Shown: one piece after another, positions 1 through 7,086 of the stretch
Layout of the letters: the number at the start of each line of letters is the position of its first letter
Position numbering within the stretch: the stretch's first letter is position 1
DNA from: Cacconaster sp045114175
GTDB lineage: Bacteria > Bacteroidota > Bacteroidia > Bacteroidales > UBA932
Direction of reading: 5' to 3'
DNA length: 64,000 bases
Assembly (NCBI GenBank): GCA_045114175.1
Contig: JBGUJZ010000006.1
Span: 62,001-126,000 of the forward strand
Notes under the pieces: generated by a model
Databases searched by the model: none
Told to the model about the DNA's origin: nothing
The model's input: the letters and a program-made list of their open reading frames with translations, nothing else
Position numbers and translations under genes: made by a program

Positions 1-54
1 ACAGCCGGCATGGCCGGCACCAATGACAATGATATCGTAAGAAGCGGTGATCAT
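1..54 (-). CDS. mnmG: tRNA uridine 5-carboxymethylaminomethyl modification enzyme MnmG (GidA), N-terminal fragment
   Basis: Only the first 18 codons lie in the window; the gene runs off the left edge. The reading begins MITASYDIIVIGAGHAGC, the FAD-binding Rossmann start (GxGxxG-type, here GAGHAG) typical of MnmG, which with MnmE modifies the wobble uridine of certain tRNAs. The ATG is 2 nt downstream of the ybeY stop codon, so the two RNA-maturation genes are probably co-transcribed. The assignment rests on this short but characteristic N-terminus. Confidence 0.8.
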   Translation of the reverse strand, partial: MITASYDIIVIGAGHAGC

Positions 55-56
55 CT

Positions 57-515
57 CTACTTAGCTATCTGGGTCTGCATCTCCTGCCACAGGTCGAGCG
101 CCAGGTTCTCCTGGGCGCGCATCTCTTTCTGCAGGCGGGCGGAAGTATCGTCGAATCCTATCAGGTGGAGCAGGCCATGCGCGATCACGCGATGCAGCTC
201 GCGATCCAACCCTTCTCCGTAAGCCTCAGCGTTATAACGGACCGTATCGATACTGATGTAAATATCGCCGGAAAGGGCGTTTTTAGGGTAAATCCCGGCA
301 TAATCCGGCGCACTGTCAAAGGTGATAATGTCCGTCAGATAATCGTGTCCCAGGAACTTCTTATTGATTTCCAGCAGATAAAGGTCGCTGCAGAAAATAT
401 AGTTCAACGCTCCAATCCGATGGCCATTACGAATTGCTATCTCTTTTAACCATTTGGATACCAAACGCTTCTGCTTCAGCGAAAAATTTGTGTCTTCTGC
501 GTAAAAAGAAATCAT
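57..515 (-). CDS. ybeY: Endoribonuclease YbeY (rRNA maturation factor)
   Basis: A protein of 152 residues of the YbeY/UPF0054 family, a metal-dependent RNase acting in 16S rRNA 3' end maturation and ribosome quality control. The C-terminal part has the motif HGLLHLIGFDD, matching HGxLHLxGYDH; the first two metal-ligand histidines are present and the third position is Asp. The reading frame continues 14 codons further upstream, but the ATG at 515 (MISFYAEDTNFSLK) matches the usual family N-terminus and follows the TAATTTTG promoter box at 534-541. The upstream frame would overlap that promoter. It is followed within 2 nt by mnmG. Confidence 0.92.
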   Translation of the reverse strand: MISFYAEDTNFSLKQKRLVSKWLKEIAIRNGHRIGALNYIFCSDLYLLEINKKFLGHDYLTDIITFDSAPDYAGIYPKNALSGDIYISIDTVRYNAEAYGEGLDRELHRVIAHGLLHLIGFDDTSARLQKEMRAQENLALDLWQEMQTQIAK

Positions 516-533
516 AATGGAACAATTGTGGCA

Positions 534-541
534 CAAAATTA
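534..541 (-). promoter_or_regulatory. -7 promoter box (TAATTTTG) for ybeY
   Basis: The minus strand reads TAATTTTG, an exact match to the Bacteroidota -7 consensus TAnnTTTG, about 19 nt before the ybeY ATG. No good TTTG box lies at the expected 19-21 nt upstream. It forms a divergent pair with the box at 585-592. Confidence 0.6.
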
Positions 542-564
542 GCAAGTTTATCAACAAAAAATTG

Positions 565-592
565 TTGAAAACAGATTTAATTCGTACTTTTG
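565..592 (+). promoter_or_regulatory. Promoter for the TonB-family gene (TTG-N17-TACTTTTG)
   Basis: TACTTTTG at 585-592 matches TAnnTTTG exactly, with TTG at 565-567 as a possible -33 element (spacer 17, slightly short of the usual 19-21). The start codon at 632 leaves a leader of about 35 nt. Confidence 0.6.
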
Positions 593-631
593 GGCACTTA
601 TAAGTCCAAGACTACAAAAATTACACATAGT

Positions 632-1324
632 ATGGAAGTCAAGAAAACCCCTAAAGCTGATCTTCAGAACAAGAAGACGCTTTTCCGTGAAATCGGACTC
701 GTTGCCGTTCTCGGTATTCTCCTTCTGGCATTTGAGTGGTCCACTTCTGAGAAGCAGGAGACCATGAACCTGACCCAGGATGCAGTTGCAGTTGAAGAGG
801 AGATTATCCCCGTAACGCAGGAGCAGCAGGAACTCCCTCCGGAGATGCCGAAGATTCCGGTACTCTCTGATGTCATCGACATCGTGGATGACGACATCGA
901 AATCAAGGACGACCTGTTGATCAACCTTGAGGATAACGCAAATCTGGGTGTCGATATCCAGGATTACGTTGCCGAGGTGGTTGATGAGGTTGTTGAAGAG
1001 GAAGCCATTCCGTTCGCACTCGTAGAGGAAAAACCTGGTTTCCAGGGTGGTGACCCGAACGCATTCTCCAAATGGGTGAACAGCCGTCTGGTTTATCCTG
1101 AAATCGCGAAGGAAAACGGTGTGCAGGGTAAAGTTACCCTCCAGTTTACGGTGAACACCGATGGTTCCGTCAGCAATGTCAAGGTGCTCCGTGGTGTGGA
1201 CCCTTCACTTGACAAAGAAGCTGTGCGTATCGTCTCGAGCTCCCCTAAGTGGACCCCGGGTAAGCAGCGCGATAAAGCTGTGAAGGTAACCTACACCTTC
1301 CCTGTGATCTTCCAGCTTAGATAA
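632..1324 (+). CDS. TonB-family energy transducer
   Basis: A protein of 230 residues with the TonB layout: a short cytoplasmic N-terminus, one membrane segment at about residues 21-34 (IGLVAVLGILLLAF), a long periplasmic linker, and a C-terminal TonB domain from about residue 150 (YPEIAKENGVQGKVTLQF ... WTPGKQRDKAVKVTYTFPV). TonB proteins couple the proton motive force through ExbBD to outer-membrane receptors such as the SusC-like and beta-barrel proteins of this window. The linker is rich in Asp/Glu with few prolines, unlike the Pro-Lys linker of classical TonB. The frame could begin at 590, but ATG 632 lies downstream of the promoter and gives a normal N-terminus. No exbBD genes are adjacent. 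Confidence 0.9.
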   Translation: MEVKKTPKADLQNKKTLFREIGLVAVLGILLLAFEWSTSEKQETMNLTQDAVAVEEEIIPVTQEQQELPPEMPKIPVLSDVIDIVDDDIEIKDDLLINLEDNANLGVDIQDYVAEVVDEVVEEEAIPFALVEEKPGFQGGDPNAFSKWVNSRLVYPEIAKENGVQGKVTLQFTVNTDGSVSNVKVLRGVDPSLDKEAVRIVSSSPKWTPGKQRDKAVKVTYTFPVIFQLR

Positions 1325-1325
1325 G

Positions 1326-2456
1326 CTATTTGATAACAGGTTGTTTCATAAGCTCTACCACCTCCGGGACCGGTAGAGCTTTTACTTTGTACCCACGGTA
1401 ACCGCTCACATCCTTGCCGGCAAAGAGGGAGTTCCAGAGCGCTTCCTCAGTAGCCTCAACGGCCGCTTCAAAGAGCGGTGACATGGCATCGTTGTGCAGA
1501 AGGGTAGGATAGTACATGGAAGTACTTTCGTTGATCAGATTATCCGGATAATTGGAAATGGCAATCACATAGTCACCACTGCCGTTGGAGGCAAAGGAAC
1601 CTGTTTTTGCAAGTCCCATAAAGACACGTTTCGCCATTCTTTCCAGGTTGCGGGCATCCACGGGAGCGTTGGTAATCAGCACCATCATGCAGGATCCGTC
1701 AGGGTTGTCCTGTTCTTTGGTTTCCACATCGTTTTTATAGCTGTAAACGCCCAATTCGCGGCCTACCGGCACGCCGTTAATTTCCAAAATACCACCATAA
1801 TTACTCTGCACCAGCACGCCTACCGTATATCCGCCGAGTGATGCGGGGAGCACGCGTGAAGAAGTGCCGATTCCGCCCTTAAAACCGAAGCATACAGTGC
1901 CTGTTCCTGCTCCGACGGGTCCTTCTTCCACCGGACCGCTCTTTGCCTTTGAAATGGCCTCTAAAACGTGTTTCTGCGTAACGGCGCGGGCGCGGATGTT
2001 ACTCAGTTTACCATCATTGGTTTCACCCACCACCGAGTTCAGCGAACGAACCTTCTCGTTGCCCTTCTGATTTAAGGTATAAGTGATCAAACCTTCTATT
2101 CCTTGCGCCACCGAAAGGGTATTGGTGAGGATCACCGGCGTTTCAATATTGCCGAGCTCCTGAATCTGGCTGATACCTGCCATTTTTCCGAATCCGTTTC
2201 CCACGAAAACAGCTGCCGGGCATTTCCATTTGAAGATATTACCTTCGTGCGGAAGAATGGCGGTAACGCCTGTATGAATTTCTTCTCCTTTATTGATGGT
2301 AACGTGGCCTACACGCACCCCTGGAACATCGGTAATTGCGTTGTTTTCACCGGGTTGGAAGATACCCGGGCAAATTCCGTAGTCGCGCAGGCGACCCTCT
2401 GAAAAACCGATTACACCAATAGAAATCAACAAAACGGAAAGGATAATTCTCTTCAT
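1326..2456 (-). CDS. Secreted P1-family peptidase (DmpA/L-aminopeptidase-D-esterase type)
   Basis: A protein of 376 residues with an N-terminal signal peptide (MKRIILSVLLISIGVIGFSE) and the P1 family fold. The motif GGIGTSSR contains the serine before which DmpA-type enzymes cleave themselves to make alpha and beta subunits with a new N-terminal Ser nucleophile. Other family marks are NAITDVPGVRVGHVT near the N-terminus and GPVGAGTGTVCFGFKGG. Members cut N-terminal residues from short peptides or act as beta-aminopeptidases. The open frame extends 39 codons further upstream, but the ATG at 2456 begins the signal peptide and follows a promoter box at 2485-2492. It is convergent with the TonB gene. 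Confidence 0.88.
   Translation of the reverse strand: MKRIILSVLLISIGVIGFSEGRLRDYGICPGIFQPGENNAITDVPGVRVGHVTINKGEEIHTGVTAILPHEGNIFKWKCPAAVFVGNGFGKMAGISQIQELGNIETPVILTNTLSVAQGIEGLITYTLNQKGNEKVRSLNSVVGETNDGKLSNIRARAVTQKHVLEAISKAKSGPVEEGPVGAGTGTVCFGFKGGIGTSSRVLPASLGGYTVGVLVQSNYGGILEINGVPVGRELGVYSYKNDVETKEQDNPDGSCMMVLITNAPVDARNLERMAKRVFMGLAKTGSFASNGSGDYVIAISNYPDNLINESTSMYYPTLLHNDAMSPLFEAAVEATEEALWNSLFAGKDVSGYRGYKVKALPVPEVVELMKQPVIK
1350..1383 (+). terminator. Candidate terminator of the TonB gene, inside the 3' end of the opposing gene
   Basis: A perfect 10-bp inverted repeat, AAGCTCTACC (1350-1359) and GGTAGAGCTT (1372-1381), with a 12-nt loop, followed by a short T-rich stretch. It starts 26 nt after the TonB stop codon and lies within the coding 3' end of the convergent P1 peptidase gene. 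The genes are separated by only 1 nt, so any terminator for TonB has to sit there. Confidence 0.55.
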
Positions 2457-2484
2457 GGCGTGCAATAAATGATAGTTATAAATA

Positions 2485-2492
2485 CAAAGATA
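2485..2492 (-). promoter_or_regulatory. -7 promoter box (TATCTTTG) for the P1 peptidase
   Basis: Exact TAnnTTTG match on the minus strand, 28 nt before the chosen ATG. It supports starting the peptidase at 2456 rather than further upstream. It pairs divergently with the hflX box at 2498-2505. Confidence 0.65.
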
Positions 2493-2497
2493 AGTTC

Positions 2498-2505
2498 TAA
2501 TTTTG
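2498..2505 (+). promoter_or_regulatory. -7 promoter box (TAATTTTG) for hflX
   Basis: Exact TAnnTTTG match 15 nt before the hflX ATG. No clear -33 TTG is seen at the expected distance. Confidence 0.55.
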
Positions 2506-2520
2506 TAAAAAATATCCCGC

Positions 2521-3675
2521 ATGGAAGAAATCCTGGATAAAAAAGAGACGGCTGTATTCGTAGCCATCAGCACCAGTGTTCAAAATGACCGCCAGGTCAA
2601 CGAATACCTGGATGAATTGATATTTCTGGCCACGACAGCCGGTGTGACGGGTGAAAAACGGTTTATCCAGCACCTGGATCATGCCAATTCGCGCACCTTT
2701 GTGGGACCCGGTAAACTGGAAGAAATCAAGGAATACGTCCTCGAAAACGAGATTACCTATATTATTTTTGACGATGAACTCTCGCCCTCCCAGATGCGTA
2801 ATATAGAGAAAGAGGTAGGGTGTCAGGTGGTAGACAGGACAGGTTTGATCTTGGATATTTTTGCGCAGAGAGCCCAGACAGCTTATGCAAAAACGCAGGT
2901 TGAACTTGCTCAATATCAATATCTTCTACCAAGACTGACCGGTATGTGGACCCACCTGGAGCGGCAGCGCGGCGGCAAGGGAGGTCTCAACATGCGTGGT
3001 CCGGGTGAAAGCCAGTTGGAAATTGACCGCCGAATCGTGCTGGATAAGATCAAAAAGCTCAAACTCCAGCTGACCAAGATAGATCGCCAGATGATCTCGC
3101 AGCGCAGCAACCGCGGTTCCATGAAGCGCGTGGCCCTGGTGGGTTATACCAATGTCGGTAAGAGTACCCTGATGAACCAGCTCGCAAAAAGTGATGTCTT
3201 TGCAGAGAATAAACTCTTTGCAACGCTGGATACAACTGTGCGTAAGGTAGTTATAGATAATACGCCCTTCCTGCTCAGCGATACCGTCGGTTTTATTCGG
3301 AAACTGCCTACCCAGCTGATTGAATCCTTCAAGAGTACCCTGGACGAGGTGCGTGAAGCGGATATTCTTCTTCACGTGGTGGATATTTCCCATCCGGGCT
3401 TCGATGATCAGATCAAGGTCGTCAATAAAACCCTGCACGACATAGGCGCTGGAAATAAGCCTTGCTTGATGGTTTTCAATAAGATAGACGCCTATACCTT
3501 TGAAGAATACGACGAGTTCTCCCTGGAGGAGCGTACCTCCCGCAACTTCACACTGGAGGAGTTTGAAAACTCGTGGATGTCCAAGGAAAATACCCCCAGT
3601 ATCTTTATCTCCGCAAAAGAACGTATAAACCTAGATCAGCTGCGCGCGACGGTGATGAAAATGATCAACAGTTAA
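2521..3675 (+). CDS. hflX: GTPase HflX
   Basis: A protein of 384 residues matching HflX, a ribosome-associated GTPase that splits stalled or stress-damaged 70S ribosomes. The N-terminal HflX domain includes RTFVGPGKLEEI and FDDELSPSQMRN; a middle region has GGLNMRGPGESQLEIDRR; the G domain has G1 GYTNVGKST, G3 DTVGF and G4 NKID. The length is a little below E. coli HflX (426). It is expressed from a divergent promoter region shared with the P1 peptidase and is followed by two candidate terminators, so it is probably monocistronic. Confidence 0.95.
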   Translation: MEEILDKKETAVFVAISTSVQNDRQVNEYLDELIFLATTAGVTGEKRFIQHLDHANSRTFVGPGKLEEIKEYVLENEITYIIFDDELSPSQMRNIEKEVGCQVVDRTGLILDIFAQRAQTAYAKTQVELAQYQYLLPRLTGMWTHLERQRGGKGGLNMRGPGESQLEIDRRIVLDKIKKLKLQLTKIDRQMISQRSNRGSMKRVALVGYTNVGKSTLMNQLAKSDVFAENKLFATLDTTVRKVVIDNTPFLLSDTVGFIRKLPTQLIESFKSTLDEVREADILLHVVDISHPGFDDQIKVVNKTLHDIGAGNKPCLMVFNKIDAYTFEEYDEFSLEERTSRNFTLEEFENSWMSKENTPSIFISAKERINLDQLRATVMKMINS

Positions 3676-3690
3676 AAGAAATCATAATAA

Positions 3691-3709
3691 AAGTTTTTAA
3701 GAAAAACTT
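3691..3709 (+). terminator. Candidate hairpin after hflX
   Basis: AAGTTTTT (3691-3698) and AAAAACTT (3702-3709) form a perfect 8-bp AT-rich hairpin with a 3-nt loop, 16 nt after the hflX stop. The low GC makes it weak as an intrinsic terminator. Confidence 0.35.
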
Positions 3710-3749
3710 CATGGTTTATTATTGTGCTGTTGAAATGTTAATAAAATAG

Positions 3750-3784
3750 AAAAAGCCCTCCCGGTCTATCTGGAAAGGCTTTTT
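3750..3784. terminator. Bidirectional intrinsic terminator between hflX and the alpha/beta hydrolase
   Basis: AAAAAGCC (3750-3757) pairs with GGCTTTTT (3777-3784) around a GC-containing loop. It has T-runs when read in either direction, so it can serve both convergent genes. The rest of the 230-bp gap (3676-3905) is AT-rich and shows no ORF or RNA gene that I can recognise. Confidence 0.75.
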
Positions 3785-3905
3785 AAGATATGAACAGTTG
3801 TTAATTGTCTTTTGAAAAAACTCCAACAAACAAATTTTCGGTATTCGGATAATTTATTAAGGCCGCATTCTTTTTGAAAAGTTATATCCGTTTATCAACA
3901 ATTGT

Positions 3906-4733
3906 TCAGTTAAGAAATGAACATACCTTTTCATAAGTCTCCGCTTCAGCTTCAATAAAGGAGAGATGGCCTGTGCCGGGCTGCATCACGAAGGTTACCT
4001 TCGGGAATAACTCTTTCATCTTATTAAAAACCTCTACAGGGATAAAAGGATCCTGATCGCCGCCGAAAAGCAGAGTGGGAATGGAGGTATTCTTCAGCCA
4101 CTCCTCCTGGGAAGGACGAACCATCATACCGAACACGGAGGCGATGATTCCCTCCGGAAAATGGGTTTCGCAGAGTTCCAGCGTTTCGCGGATTTTGTCG
4201 TCATGCGTGCGCAACTGATCCGGATGATACATTCTGGGAATGGAATAGGCTGCCAGGGTCTCCAGTTTTCCACTGCGGATAATACTGATTTCACGCTTGC
4301 GGTCTTCCGATTTTTCAGGCAGGTCGGCAAAAGGATTAGAGTTGAAAAGAATGAGTTTTTCAAAACGGTCCGGATACCGGTTGCAGCACATCAGCGCAAT
4401 ATAACCACCCAAGGAATGTCCACCTATGAATGCTTTGTCTACCAGACATTTATCCAATATATCACGGATAACATCCGCACAGAATTCCATCGTATTGACG
4501 CTCTGGCCGTCAGCTCCTGCAGGCGCATAATCGGTCAATCCGTGTCCGGGCAGATCCAAGCGAATCACGCGATACTTCTTTTCCAGCAGTGCCGCAAATT
4601 CAGACCAGATATAAAGGGTTTCCAGGTAGCCGTGCAGGAGAACGATAACCGGCTTGCCAGCTCCCCGCTGCGGGTGATCTTCAGAATCGCAAAGATGGAC
4701 GGTAATACCGCCGGCGGTTGCGAAATACTCCAT
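3906..4733 (-). CDS. Alpha/beta-fold hydrolase
   Basis: A protein of 275 residues of the alpha/beta hydrolase superfamily, probably cytoplasmic since it has no signal peptide. An oxyanion-hole region VLLHGYLE (about residues 31-38), a nucleophile elbow GHSLGG (105-110, Ser107), an acid-loop candidate GGDQDPFIP (about 225) and a catalytic-His region GTGHLSF (about 255) are all in the usual order. The substrate cannot be told. The open frame extends far upstream through the antisense of ruvB; ATG 4733 (MEYFATAGGITVHL) is preferred because it gives a normal N-terminus and follows a promoter box at 4765-4772. Confidence 0.88.
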   Translation of the reverse strand: MEYFATAGGITVHLCDSEDHPQRGAGKPVIVLLHGYLETLYIWSEFAALLEKKYRVIRLDLPGHGLTDYAPAGADGQSVNTMEFCADVIRDILDKCLVDKAFIGGHSLGGYIALMCCNRYPDRFEKLILFNSNPFADLPEKSEDRKREISIIRSGKLETLAAYSIPRMYHPDQLRTHDDKIRETLELCETHFPEGIIASVFGMMVRPSQEEWLKNTSIPTLLFGGDQDPFIPVEVFNKMKELFPKVTFVMQPGTGHLSFIEAEAETYEKVCSFLN

Positions 4734-4764
4734 AATAAACAGTGTTTCAGTTTCTGTATAGCGA

Positions 4765-4772
4765 CAAAGATA
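4765..4772 (-). promoter_or_regulatory. -7 promoter box (TATCTTTG) for the alpha/beta hydrolase
   Basis: Exact TAnnTTTG match on the minus strand, 31 nt before the hydrolase ATG, in the divergent gap shared with ruvB. Confidence 0.6.
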
Positions 4773-4835
4773 GACAATTTCCAAAAACTTGGTATTATCA
4801 GTGATTTTTGAGAAATTTGCGTATGAAAAGATAGA

Positions 4836-5858
4836 ATGATGGAAGAGAATTTCAATCCCCGAACCGAGTCCGCGCTCAAGGAGAGCAACTATGAAGGACA
4901 GATCCGGCCCAAGGAATTCGCCGAATTTGCCGGTCAGGACAAGAACCTGGAGAATCTGAAGATTTTTGTCAAGGCGGCATTGCTGCGCGGCGAGGCGCTG
5001 GATCATGTGCTGTTCCACGGCCCTCCGGGTCTCGGAAAGACCACGCTGGCCAACATTGTGGCCAATGAATTGGGTGTAAATATGAAAGTTACGTCGGGTC
5101 CGGTGCTGGATAAGCCGGGTGATCTGGCAGGCCTGCTGACCTCGCTGGATACGGGGGACGTGCTGTTTATTGATGAAATTCACCGCCTTTCTCCCGTGGT
5201 GGAGGAGTATCTCTATTCCGCGATGGAGGATTATCGAATTGATATTATGGTAGATAAAGGTCCTGGCGCGCACAGCATCCAGATCAATATCAACCCCTTC
5301 ACCCTGATTGGTGCCACCACCCGCAGCGGCCTGTTGACCTCGCCGTTGCGCGCGCGTTTCGGTATCAAATGCCATCTGGAATACTATGACGCGGATGTTT
5401 TGTTCAAGATTGTCAAGCGTTCCGCGGGCATTCTGGATATCGAGATTGAAGACCAGGCAGCCAAGGAGATTGCACTCCGCAGCCGTGGTACGCCGCGAAT
5501 CGCCAACGCCCTGCTGCGCCGCGTCCGCGACTTTGCCCAGGTCAAAGGTAATGGAGTTATTACATTGGAAATCACCAAGATGGCGCTCGATGCCCTGAAT
5601 ATTGACAAACGGGGCCTCGACTCTATCGACAATAAGATTCTTACCACCCTGATTGAGAAATTCAAGGGCGGCCCTGTGGGTGTCGGAACCCTGGCTACGG
5701 CTATCAGTGAAGATCCCGGCACGCTGGAAGAGGTTTATGAACCGTTCCTGATCAAGGAGGGCTTCCTGACCCGTACACCCCGTGGCCGTGTAGTCACCGA
5801 TCTGGCTTACAAACACTTAGGATTAACCCGCGCCGATGCGGATACAACGCTTTTTTAA
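4836..5858 (+). CDS. ruvB: Holliday junction branch migration helicase subunit RuvB
   Basis: A protein of 340 residues, the normal RuvB length. It is the AAA+ motor that, with RuvA, drives branch migration of Holliday junctions. Visible marks are the Walker A GPPGLGKTT, Walker B LFIDEIHR, the RuvB-specific GATTRSGLLTSPLRARFG with sensor and arginine-finger residues, and the C-terminal winged-helix region ending in GRVVTDLAYKHLGL. Two adjacent ATGs (4836 and 4839) are possible starts. The next gene begins 16 nt after the stop, so co-transcription is likely. ruvA is not in the window. Confidence 0.97.
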   Translation: MMEENFNPRTESALKESNYEGQIRPKEFAEFAGQDKNLENLKIFVKAALLRGEALDHVLFHGPPGLGKTTLANIVANELGVNMKVTSGPVLDKPGDLAGLLTSLDTGDVLFIDEIHRLSPVVEEYLYSAMEDYRIDIMVDKGPGAHSIQININPFTLIGATTRSGLLTSPLRARFGIKCHLEYYDADVLFKIVKRSAGILDIEIEDQAAKEIALRSRGTPRIANALLRRVRDFAQVKGNGVITLEITKMALDALNIDKRGLDSIDNKILTTLIEKFKGGPVGVGTLATAISEDPGTLEEVYEPFLIKEGFLTRTPRGRVVTDLAYKHLGLTRADADTTLF

Positions 5859-5874
5859 ATAAACGCAGCCGATT

Positions 5875-7086
5875 ATGAAAAAAACAACCCTGCTGATCAG
5901 CTTACTGGCAATCCTGTTTGGACTCTTTGAGAGCGATTGCCGTGCCTGCACTTCCGCCATTATTTCCGGCCGGTTGACCCCCGACGGCCGTCCGCTGCTC
6001 TGGAAGCACCGCGATACGGGCGAGTTGAACAACCGCGTGGATTATATTGCACGAAACAAAAATGTTAAATATGCGTTTATAGCGGTCGTAAACGCCGCTC
6101 CGGATGAGCAAGAGGCTTGGATGGGAACCAATGAAACCGGCTTTTCCATCATCAATACCGCCTCTTCCAATATGCATAAGTATAAGGAAGATGGTAACGA
6201 CCAGGAAGGCGTCGTGATGTATAAAGCGCTGGCGTGCTGTCGCACACTCGCTGATTTTGAGGCATTTCTGGAGAAAAACAAACCTCTGGGCGTGGAGACC
6301 AACTTTGGTGTGATCGATGCTGAGGGCGGTGCCGCTTACTACGAAACCAACAGCTACGACTGGACCAAGCAGGATATCAACGACCCCACGGTCGCCCCGC
6401 TGGGTTATAAGGTTTATACCAACTTTTCGCCCACCGGCAAGGTGGACGGTGGTGGCGGATACATCCGTTTTGCTACGGCCGACAACACCTTCCGTACGCG
6501 CGTGCTGAGCGGCGGCCAGGTGACTCCGCAGTGGATTTTCGACAATCTTTCCCGCAACTATTCGCACCCGATTCTGGGGGTGGATCTGCGCAAAGACCTC
6601 TCCGCTGCGCCCAACGGATGGATCTATGATATGGACTTCATTCCGCGCAAGAGCACCGCTTCTTCCGCCGTCATCAAAGGTGTGAAAAAGGGTGAAAATC
6701 CGCTGCTTACCACGATGTGGGTGGTGCTGGGTTATCCGCCGGTATCCGTTGCGGTTCCCACCACGGTGGCTGCCGGCAAGGATCAGCCCCCCGTCGTGAG
6801 CCGAATCAGCGATAAAGACGAAACCTGCCGCATCAGCAACGCCGCGATGGCGCGTCGCGCAAAGGTCTTCCCCATCAAACGGGGTAGCGGCCCGAGCTAC
6901 GTGCACTTCTCCGAGGTTTGCAATGCGGAGGGGACCGGTTATCTGCAGCGCCTGGCGCCGGTAGAGAAGGCCATCTTTGAGGCGTTCGATGCGCTCCAGG
7001 AGAAGTGGTATGCTGCCGGAAAGCCGGATGCTGCGGCCCTGAAAGCCCTCTACGGCACCCTCGATTTTGGTCTGGATGTCCAGTAA
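5875..7086 (+). CDS. Secreted N-terminal-nucleophile hydrolase (linear amide C-N hydrolase / C45-like)
   Basis: A protein of 403 residues with a signal peptide (MKKTTLLISLLAILFGLFES) followed at once by ACTSAIISGRLTPDGRPLLW. The Cys at residue 25, then Thr-Ser-Ala, followed by an Arg and a tryptophan-containing LLWKHRDTG, resembles the nucleophile region of Ntn hydrolases related to penicillin acylase, choloylglycine hydrolase and acid-ceramidase-like enzymes, in which Cys becomes N-terminal after processing. Later parts (GTNETGFSIINTASSN, ETNFGVIDAEGGAAYYET) also fit. An amide substrate is likely but not identifiable. Its 3' end overlaps the start of mfd by about 11 nt. Confidence 0.72.
   Translation: MKKTTLLISLLAILFGLFESDCRACTSAIISGRLTPDGRPLLWKHRDTGELNNRVDYIARNKNVKYAFIAVVNAAPDEQEAWMGTNETGFSIINTASSNMHKYKEDGNDQEGVVMYKALACCRTLADFEAFLEKNKPLGVETNFGVIDAEGGAAYYETNSYDWTKQDINDPTVAPLGYKVYTNFSPTGKVDGGGGYIRFATADNTFRTRVLSGGQVTPQWIFDNLSRNYSHPILGVDLRKDLSAAPNGWIYDMDFIPRKSTASSAVIKGVKKGENPLLTTMWVVLGYPPVSVAVPTTVAAGKDQPPVVSRISDKDETCRISNAAMARRAKVFPIKRGSGPSYVHFSEVCNAEGTGYLQRLAPVEKAIFEAFDALQEKWYAAGKPDAAALKALYGTLDFGLDVQ

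Noticed and set aside
2383..2400. GTCGCGCAGG-like words in the P1 peptidase gene, similar to the 50.5-kb paired-hairpin element
   Set aside because: They encode the conserved GRLRDYGI start of the mature peptidase and show no hairpin partner, so the similarity is probably coincidence.
4734..5816. N-terminal extension of the alpha/beta hydrolase frame to 636 codons
   Set aside because: The extra part is antisense to ruvB and has no hydrolase sequence; the promoter box at 4765-4772 and ATG 4733 give a normal start.
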